DNA of 20,254 bases, taken from positions 1-20,254 of the forward strand of contig JBGPKH010000080.1 of assembly GCA_041485845.1 (NCBI GenBank), in the 5' to 3' direction. Origin of the DNA: OMOG01 sp041485845 (GTDB taxonomy: Bacteria > Acidobacteriota > Terriglobia > Bryobacterales > Bryobacteraceae). Both the position numbers and the translations under genes were made by a program. The notes under the pieces were generated by a model that worked only from the letters and a program-made list of their open reading frames with translations, ran no database searches and was not told the origin of the DNA. Shown one piece after another: positions 14,956-20,254 of the stretch (its first letter is position 1; each line of letters starts with the position of its first letter).

Positions 14956-16479
14956 TTACGCCGGCGGTTTCGCGAAGATCTCGCGCAGCGTCTCTCCGGC
15001 GGCCGACAGGTTCGCGAGCCACATTTCGACGTACTCCCGTGACAGCACCACGCCGTCGGCTCCGGCGCCAAGTGCCGCCCGCACCGATTTGCGGACGTCG
15101 TCCGGCGTAGTCCTCTTGTCCGTGCGCCGGGTGGGCACATCGATGTCGATTCCCGGATAAATCTTCACCTGGCCTCCGGTCCCGGCGATGGCGCGTTTGG
15201 TTTCGCGAGCGACATAGTCGGCCGAAAGTCCCGACGTGTGCAGTTGCTCGTATGGGCCCTCCTGGTAGTTCATGATTTTGTAGTAGAAGGGCAGAAAATC
15301 CTTGGGCGTGGCATCGTGAAAGATCGTGCCGCTCAGGCGATCGAGATACGAAGCCATCCGCGGCCCGGCGGCATTGTTATAGGTTGCGATTTTCAAATAA
15401 TCCGTATAATCCCTGGTCTTCGAGTAGTCCTCTTCCGCCTGATAGAACGGGCTGAAGCTCATGTTCTGCATGATGTGGAATCCGAACGGCTTCCCGGGCG
15501 CAATCGACTTGCCGATTCCAAACATCTCGGAGCGGACCTCGTGGTAGCTGTCGGTCCACAGCTTCTCCCAGCCCAGAATCTCGGGGTACTCGAGCAGCAG
15601 GCGCCAGAAGGTCACGAAGTAACCGTCGACCGGACGGCGGTCCTGCGCGGCGGCGCGGAACAACTGGTCGAGTTGGCGGTATCCCTGTTGTGCCCGCTCG
15701 GTCGAGATATCCCGGCCGCGCGCCTTCGTCCGGCAATGCTCGCAAAAGCAGGAGATGCCAGCCGTGCTCCACGTGCCGCCGATCATGTTCTGAAATGGCC
15801 CCATGCGCTCGCAGCCCCAGGCGATGCCGTCGACTTCGCTCGAGTATCCGTTGAGCAAACTCTCGATTTTCCCGCTCAGGTGCGCGCGGTAATCCGGATG
15901 GTTGAAACACGGGCTCGTGGTGCGCCGGCCGTAGACATCGATCTCCGTGACCTTGGAGAAATTCGGAATGTTGCGGTTCATCATGGGGACAGCGTTGTTG
16001 TAATCCCACGCGAAAAAGTCCATGCCGCGAGCCTTGACCTTCGGCGCGACCTCCGCAATCACGTTGAACTTCCCGTAGTCCGGCGACCGGAAGTCCGTCA
16101 GGATGGTGTTGCGGAAATATTTCGGGTCGTAATCGTAGAATGCGCCTCCCACAAAACTGGGGCTTCCGGACTTGCCGTGGTCCGGCAGCGGGATCGTCCC
16201 GTCACGCGTCATCCGCGCTTCGGAAAAATCATAGGTGTAAGCCCAGACGGTGTTGACCGCTCCCTTTTGCTGAATATTGTCCAGGAGCTGATCGATGCCC
16301 TCGTCGACCCAGGCGTACGGCTTCACCTGGATGGCCACGAAGTTCTTCCGGTTCTTGACCGGGGGCCGGTTGGCTTGAGGAACCGCGCGGGCGCGGCGGT
16401 TTGTGGCGGGCATCAGAAACGCCGCGCACGCGGTGCACAACCGGAAAAACGCTCTGCGCTCCAGAAATGGCGATTTCAT
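14956..16479 (-). CDS. Tat-exported TIM-barrel-like protein, putative glycoside hydrolase-like (paralogue A)
   Basis: 507 residues from the ATG at 16479, chosen because it opens a Tat-type signal (ERRAFFRL, residues 7-14, then a hydrophobic stretch to Ala25) and has GAGG 8 bases upstream. The mature part alternates strands and helices in the manner of an (alpha/beta)8 barrel. Conserved with two paralogues upstream: CFNHPDYR (191-198), WGCERMGP (221-228), CFCEHC (244-249), GPRMASYLDRL (372-382), LSADYVARETKR (418-429) and LSREYVEM (479-486). Cys191, 244, 246 and 249 could form a zinc site like that of GH42 beta-galactosidases; Glu224 and Glu482 are candidate catalytic acids. The family itself is not one I can name, and no substrate is shown. 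Encoded between the receptor remnant and the TonB receptor. Confidence 0.75.
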   Translation of the reverse strand: MKSPFLERRAFFRLCTACAAFLMPATNRRARAVPQANRPPVKNRKNFVAIQVKPYAWVDEGIDQLLDNIQQKGAVNTVWAYTYDFSEARMTRDGTIPLPDHGKSGSPSFVGGAFYDYDPKYFRNTILTDFRSPDYGKFNVIAEVAPKVKARGMDFFAWDYNNAVPMMNRNIPNFSKVTEIDVYGRRTTSPCFNHPDYRAHLSGKIESLLNGYSSEVDGIAWGCERMGPFQNMIGGTWSTAGISCFCEHCRTKARGRDISTERAQQGYRQLDQLFRAAAQDRRPVDGYFVTFWRLLLEYPEILGWEKLWTDSYHEVRSEMFGIGKSIAPGKPFGFHIMQNMSFSPFYQAEEDYSKTRDYTDYLKIATYNNAAGPRMASYLDRLSGTIFHDATPKDFLPFYYKIMNYQEGPYEQLHTSGLSADYVARETKRAIAGTGGQVKIYPGIDIDVPTRRTDKRTTPDDVRKSVRAALGAGADGVVLSREYVEMWLANLSAAGETLREIFAKPPA

Positions 16480-16516
16480 TGAGAAGGCCTCGCTCCTTTG
16501 TCCTTCATGGATCTTA

Positions 16517-16828
16517 TCAGTAGTGCAGCTTGAGCGAAAACTGAAGAATGCGCGGGTCCCCCGCACTCGTCAGTCTTCCAAACGTCGCCGACGTCAATGT
16601 GGCGCTCGGATCGTTGAAGTTTGCGTGATTGAGAACGTTGAAAAACTCGGCGCGCACTTCGATATTGGCGCGCTCGGAGGCCCCACCGGCAGTTGCGTTC
16701 ACATACCTCCCGTCGGCGGTGCCGGAGACCGGAACGGTTGAGACCGCCTGGCTGAAGCCTGGGACGACCATCAGCAGCGCAGCCACGGCGCTCACCACGA
16801 TGCCACCAATCACCCGTCTCGTTTTCAT
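16517..16828 (-). CDS. Short secreted protein, probable internal-deletion remnant of a TonB receptor
   Basis: 103 residues. Residues 1-27 form a good signal peptide (RRVIGGIVVSAVAALLMVVPGFSQ). From about 55 to the end (IEVRAEFFNVLNHANF ... DPRILQFSLKLHY) the sequence matches the last strands of Oar-type receptors, including the one at 11685-14939, where the same stretch reads VELRFEFFNVLNHTNF ... DPRILQFAAKYAF. The roughly thousand residues of plug and barrel between are missing, while the reading frame stays open. Expression signals are intact: GGGGAGG at 16836-16842, 7 bases before the ATG, and a strong promoter upstream. It could be a fossil, or a small retained outer-membrane or periplasmic protein. 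It is the first gene of the operon, 37 bases ahead of paralogue A. Confidence 0.75.
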   Translation of the reverse strand: MKTRRVIGGIVVSAVAALLMVVPGFSQAVSTVPVSGTADGRYVNATAGGASERANIEVRAEFFNVLNHANFNDPSATLTSATFGRLTSAGDPRILQFSLKLHY

Positions 16829-16869
16829 TTCGGTTCCTCCCCGATTCCGATTTTCAAGTTCTGGTAACC

Positions 16870-16898
16870 GTCATAGCCCGGCTCGCTTCCGTTGTCAA
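16870..16898 (-). promoter_or_regulatory. Sigma-70-type promoter of the remnant / TIM-barrel / receptor operon
   Basis: On the minus strand TTGACA (16893-16898), a perfect -35, is followed after exactly 17 bases by TATGAC (16870-16875), 4 of 6 for a -10. Transcription would start about 35 bases before the ATG at 16828. The surrounding stretch 16829-17021 also holds an 8-bp inverted repeat (AAACGCTC at 16922-16929 with 16992-16999) and a 6-bp stem (16948-16953 with 16970-16975). Either could end transcription of the beta-propeller gene upstream. Confidence 0.65.
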
Positions 16899-17021
16899 GC
16901 GAATTGGGAGGAGTAATTTGTAAACGCTCACATGGGGCTCTTACCTGCGCCGCCGATTGGCTTGGGATTGCGGCGAGAAGAAAGGTTTGAGGAGCGTTTT
17001 CAGCCGGTCGCGCGAGAACGC

Positions 17022-18032
17022 CTACTTGCGGAACCAGTACAGCATAATGCCGTATCCGACGCCCGCGGGATCCGTGGTTCTGGCGGTCTGAAACGCCATG
17101 AATCTGCCGTCGGTCGAAACCACCGGATTGGATGACTTGCCGCTCTCGTAGTCGTTAAAGTGGGTGAGGCGGACGAAATCTCTACCCGTGCCGTCGAGTT
17201 TCAATTTCCAAATGTCGATGTTCGCCGATCCGCGATTTCCGCCGAGTTGCTCCACCTGCCGGTCGGACTCGACGCACGTATACTGGCCGTCCGGGAAGAT
17301 CCCCTCGACCTCGTTGTACGTCCCCGGAGCTTTGGAAAAATTGGTCACTTGCCCGCTCTTCAAATCGAGGCCCATCACGGACGCAAGACCCTTCGGCTCG
17401 TAGCAGGTGAAGGTCATCTTGTTGTCGCTGTCGTAAAAATCCTGGGCTTCCAGCACGCAGTTGCGGTCCTTGCTCTCATATACCGTTTTCTTGTTGACCA
17501 GCTTCGGCTCACGTTGCGAAAGATCCACATCTGCAACGATCAGCCGGGATGCGCCGGGTTGCAGGTCGGGAGCCTGTTCGTTGGTTTGAGAAAACGCGAT
17601 CTTCAGACTCTTCTTCGAAATCGCGGCCCCTTCGCTCATCTTCTGGTCCAGCCGCACGGGCTTCGAGCCGCGCTCTTTGCTCAGGAACCAGAGCTCGTTC
17701 TCGCGCGCGCGGCTGGCGCGAATGTCCTGAAAATGCTCCGGCCCGATCAGGATGTAGTCGCCGGTGGCGAGGTGCATGACGCGCAGGAACGCGGCCGCGG
17801 GCACGTTGCACGTCAGGCAGCGGATCGCGCGCGTCTCCAGATCGACTACCATGGCGTCGCCAAAACTCTTGGCCATAAACGCGATGCGGCGGTTGTCGGG
17901 CGAAATGTCGGCGCGTTCGCCGAAGTGGGTCAGCACTTCCATGTTCGGCGGAAGCTTGTCCAGTTGGCTGCCGGGCTTACGCTGCGCCAGAAGAGGAAGC
18001 GTCAAAAGCGCCAATGCGACTGCGGTTCTCAT
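17022..18032 (-). CDS. Secreted TolB/PD40-like beta-propeller protein
   Basis: 336 residues from the ATG at 18032, which opens a signal peptide (MRTAVALALLTLPLLA, cleaved before Gln17). Four recognisable blade motifs of the PD40 type recur: ISPDNRRIAFMA (43-54), ISKKSLKIAFSQ (138-149), IFPDGQYTCVES (245-256) and VSTDGRFMAFQTA (305-317). Each alternates with strands reading like IDIWKLKLDGTG. Such TolB-N-like propellers are binding or scaffold modules; no protease or hydrolase domain is attached. The start lies 20 bases after the stop of paralogue B, so it is read in the same operon, though no clear Shine-Dalgarno precedes it. A periplasmic location is predicted. Its partner is unknown; the context suggests the same ligand pathway as the TIM-barrel-like proteins. 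Confidence 0.78.
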   Translation of the reverse strand: MRTAVALALLTLPLLAQRKPGSQLDKLPPNMEVLTHFGERADISPDNRRIAFMAKSFGDAMVVDLETRAIRCLTCNVPAAAFLRVMHLATGDYILIGPEHFQDIRASRARENELWFLSKERGSKPVRLDQKMSEGAAISKKSLKIAFSQTNEQAPDLQPGASRLIVADVDLSQREPKLVNKKTVYESKDRNCVLEAQDFYDSDNKMTFTCYEPKGLASVMGLDLKSGQVTNFSKAPGTYNEVEGIFPDGQYTCVESDRQVEQLGGNRGSANIDIWKLKLDGTGRDFVRLTHFNDYESGKSSNPVVSTDGRFMAFQTARTTDPAGVGYGIMLYWFRK

Positions 18033-18052
18033 GTCAAAGAATTGTATACCTA

Positions 18053-19462
18053 TCACGCACGGTTTTTCACGATCGTTTGCATCGCGCGTCCCACGGCCTT
18101 CAGGTTCGGCACGCGCATCTCCTCGTATTCCCGCGAGACGACAATTCCATCCGCGCCGGCTTCGAAAGCTTTCACGACGCATTCATAGACCTTCTCGGGG
18201 TCCGCGGGCACGTGGTTCGAGCCCCAGGGCACGTCGAAGCCGATTCCGGGATAAATCTTCGTGCGGCCGGCTGCCGAGGCGATGCTCCGCTTGGTCTCAC
18301 GGTACACGTAATCGGGCGAGAGGCCGGTCTGGTCCAGCCGATCGACGGCCGGCTCGCGGTTCTTGTCGTAGCCGAACAGGTCATAGTAGACGCTGAGAGA
18401 GTCTTCGAGCGGCGCCTCACTGAGGACGCTGTTGTGCAGACGGTCCAGATACCACCAGCGGATGCGCGGCCCGAGAATGTCGTGATAGGCGATGAACTTG
18501 ATGAAATCCGAGTAGGGCGCCATATCCGCATAGCTCAGCTCGGCGCGATAGATGAGGTCGTAGCTCGATTGCTGGTGCGAAATGTGCCAGCCCACCTGCG
18601 CCTCCGGCTGGATGTTCTTGATGGCGCCGAACATCGCCTGCTCGGTTTCTTCTCTGGACTGGCGGTACTGATACTCCCACGCCAGGATCTCGGGGTAACG
18701 CAGCAGGACGCGAAGCGCGCCGGCGAACACGCCATCGACGTGCTTCGCCTTCCCTGCCAGCAGCGCCTGAACATACGTGTACAACTCCTCGAACCCGCGC
18801 CTCGCGCGCTCCACGTCGATGCCACGCGCGCGGCCGCGGGCGCGGCAGTGCTCGCAAAAACAGAACGGGACGCGCGCCGTGAGCAGCACGTTCATCAACG
18901 GCCCGTGACGCTCCGCCCCCCACTGAAAGCCATCCAGGTTGTAGGTCCGAAACAGGTCTTCCACGGTGGCGATCCAGAAACGCCGGTAATCCGGATGGTT
19001 CCAGCAGGCGGGCGCGGACGGCCGTCCATAGACGTCGCGCGTCAGCACTTGGGAAAACCCGCCGATGCCTTGGGCCGCCACCCTCCCGCCGTCCTCCAGA
19101 ATCCGCGCATACAACTTCATGCCGCGCTTCCGGCAGGGCTCGACCAGTTCGGCCAGCAGGTCGCGGCCGGCGTATTCGAAGCTCCCGTCCACCGTCTGAT
19201 GCCGCAGAACCGTGCCCTTGAACGCTTCCTCGCGATGCCTGACCCACACCGACGGCAGCTTGCGGCTGCGCATATCGCGCGGCGGCACGCCGTGATCCGC
19301 CGCCAGCACCTGCGGCGGCTTCTTCAGGTCATCGTGATAGGTGTGGCTGTAAACCAGCAGCGCATTAATCGCCGCGGTGTCCTGAATCAGGTCGAGGCAG
19401 CGCTCGATGCCTTCGTCGAGGATCGTGTGCGGACCGATCTGAATGCCGTTGAATGGCGTCAT
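18053..19462 (-). CDS. TIM-barrel-like protein, cytoplasmic, putative glycoside hydrolase-like (paralogue B)
   Basis: 469 residues from the ATG at 19462. No signal peptide: the first strand (FNGIQIGPHTILDEGIERCLDLI) begins at residue 4, where exported paralogue A has about 45 residues of leader. Conserved blocks: CWNHPDYR (153-160), WGAERHGP (181-188), CFCEHC (201-206), VDGVFAGALRVLLRYPEILAWE (split by a few substitutions from A; 242-263), HDILGPRIRWWYLDRL (327-342), LSPDYVYRETKR (381-392), KIYPGIGFDVPWG (402-414) and VSREYEEM (442-449). Cys153, 201, 203 and 206 are candidate zinc ligands; Glu184 and Glu445 candidate catalytic acids. ATG follows the stop of paralogue C by 2 bases, with GAAGG upstream inside C, so translation is probably coupled. 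The longer open frame upstream to 19867 is only overlap with C. Confidence 0.78.
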   Translation of the reverse strand: MTPFNGIQIGPHTILDEGIERCLDLIQDTAAINALLVYSHTYHDDLKKPPQVLAADHGVPPRDMRSRKLPSVWVRHREEAFKGTVLRHQTVDGSFEYAGRDLLAELVEPCRKRGMKLYARILEDGGRVAAQGIGGFSQVLTRDVYGRPSAPACWNHPDYRRFWIATVEDLFRTYNLDGFQWGAERHGPLMNVLLTARVPFCFCEHCRARGRARGIDVERARRGFEELYTYVQALLAGKAKHVDGVFAGALRVLLRYPEILAWEYQYRQSREETEQAMFGAIKNIQPEAQVGWHISHQQSSYDLIYRAELSYADMAPYSDFIKFIAYHDILGPRIRWWYLDRLHNSVLSEAPLEDSLSVYYDLFGYDKNREPAVDRLDQTGLSPDYVYRETKRSIASAAGRTKIYPGIGFDVPWGSNHVPADPEKVYECVVKAFEAGADGIVVSREYEEMRVPNLKAVGRAMQTIVKNRA

Positions 19463-19464
19463 GG

Positions 19465-20254
19465 TTACGCCTTCTTCGCGTTCACCTGGCGCATCGCGCG
19501 CCCCACCGCCTTCAGGTTGGGCAACCGCATCTCCTCGTATTCGCGCGACACGACGATGCCGTCCGCGCCGGCCTCGAACGCCCGCAACACGGCCGCGTAC
19601 ACCTTCTCGGGATCGCCCACGAAGGTCTGCGAACCCCACGGGACGTCGAAACCGATCCCGGGGTAGATCTTCGTCTTGCCCGCCGCGGATGCCACGCTGC
19701 GCTTCGTCTCGCGGAACACGTAGTCCGGCGAGAATCCCGTCTTGTCCAACTGTTCGAGCTTCGGCTCGGTTTTCTTGTCGTACCCGAACAGGTCGTAGTA
19801 CAGGTCCAGGGACTCTTCCAGCGAAAGCTCGCTCAGCACCGTCCTCTGCAACCGTGCCAGGTACCACCAGCGGATGCGCGGCCCCAGAATATCGTGATAC
19901 GCGATGAATTTGATGAAGTCGGAGTACGGCGCCATCTCTTCATAGCTCAGTTCGGCGCGGTAAACCAGGTCCCAGCTCGATGGCTGGTGATCGACGTGCC
20001 ATCCGACCTGCGCGTCTGGACGGATGCCCTTCACCGTGCCGTACATCCCTTGCAGCACTTCCTCCCGCGACAGGCGGTACTGATACTCCCACGCCAGCAC
20101 TTCGGGATAGCGAAGCAGAACCCGCAGGAAGCCGGTGAACACGCCATCGGCCGGCTTCAGCTTACCCGCCATGAGCGCGCGGACATAGACGTACAGGTCT
20201 TCAAACCCCTGGCGCGCGCGCTCCACGTCGATCCCCTGCGCTCGCCCGCGTGCG
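19465..20254 (-). CDS. TIM-barrel-like protein, paralogue C, N-terminus outside the window
   Basis: 263 C-terminal residues are visible; the frame continues through the right edge, where it reads GRAQGIDVERARQGFEDLY, equivalent to residues 211-229 of paralogue B. Nearly every block of B is present in close form: VLLRYPEVLAWEYQYRLSRE, GWHVDHQPSSWDLVYRAELS, FIKFIAYHDILGPRIRWWYL, KIYPGIGFDVPWGSQ and ADGIVVSREYEEMRLPN. B and C are therefore a recent tandem duplication, while A is more distant. The cysteine motif and any signal peptide would be just beyond the edge, so the cell location is unknown. The stop is 2 bases before the ATG of B. It is the earliest visible gene of the C-B-propeller operon. 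Confidence 0.8.
   Translation of the reverse strand, partial: ARGRAQGIDVERARQGFEDLYVYVRALMAGKLKPADGVFTGFLRVLLRYPEVLAWEYQYRLSREEVLQGMYGTVKGIRPDAQVGWHVDHQPSSWDLVYRAELSYEEMAPYSDFIKFIAYHDILGPRIRWWYLARLQRTVLSELSLEESLDLYYDLFGYDKKTEPKLEQLDKTGFSPDYVFRETKRSVASAAGKTKIYPGIGFDVPWGSQTFVGDPEKVYAAVLRAFEAGADGIVVSREYEEMRLPNLKAVGRAMRQVNAKKA

Noticed and set aside
18053..19867. 604-codon version of paralogue B beginning at 19867
   Set aside because: The added N-terminus is Arg/Gly-rich shadow sequence of paralogue C; the ATG at 19462 has a ribosome site and aligns with the first strand of paralogue A.

Overview
High-GC bacterial DNA, most likely from an acidobacterium of the Solibacter/Bryobacter kind. This is an inference from three things: an Oar-type TonB receptor with an N-terminal carboxypeptidase-regulatory domain and an EFFNVLNH C-terminus, Tat-exported proteins of unknown family, and a long multi-adaptor MacB-type efflux operon. 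No phylogenetic marker is present. Nearly all coding is on the minus strand; only the toxin-antitoxin pair (798-1564) and a small winged-helix gene (11183-11500) are on the plus strand.

Layout. 1-669 (-): the N-terminal 223 residues of a CPBP/CAAX-type intramembrane protease cut by the window edge. 798-1564 (+): a TacA/TacT-like pair (DUF1778 antitoxin, GNAT toxin) with an ATGA overlap. 1611-9471 (-): one efflux operon, transcribed adaptor-adaptor-adaptor-MacB permease-TolC. It has three HlyD-like adaptors and no ATPase, and two adaptors carry long glycine-rich insertions. 9600-9706: a long inverted repeat between this operon and the homoserine dehydrogenase gene; it supplies the last codons and stop of that gene. 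9689-10663 (-): homoserine dehydrogenase with a TTG start, preceded by about 90 bp able to form several mutually exclusive hairpins. 10887-11500: a divergent pair, a ribbon-helix-helix antitoxin-like gene without its own stop (-) and a small winged-helix protein (+), around a short palindrome.

11685-20254 (-): two operon-like groups. The downstream one starts from a good sigma-70-type promoter (16870-16898). It reads a 103-residue protein that looks like a TonB-receptor deletion remnant, then a Tat-exported TIM-barrel-like protein, then an Oar-type TonB receptor. The upstream one enters from beyond the window edge: two tandem cytoplasmic paralogues of the same TIM-barrel-like family, then a secreted beta-propeller protein.

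The most interesting locus is 14956-20254. Three paralogues of one uncharacterised family have a conserved Trp-Gly-x-Glu-Arg, a four-cysteine set resembling the zinc site of GH42 beta-galactosidases, and a C-terminal Ser-Arg-Glu-Tyr. One copy is exported and sits beside an outer-membrane receptor; at least one other has no signal peptide. A glycan uptake and processing locus with separate envelope and cytoplasmic enzymes is a reasonable but untested reading.
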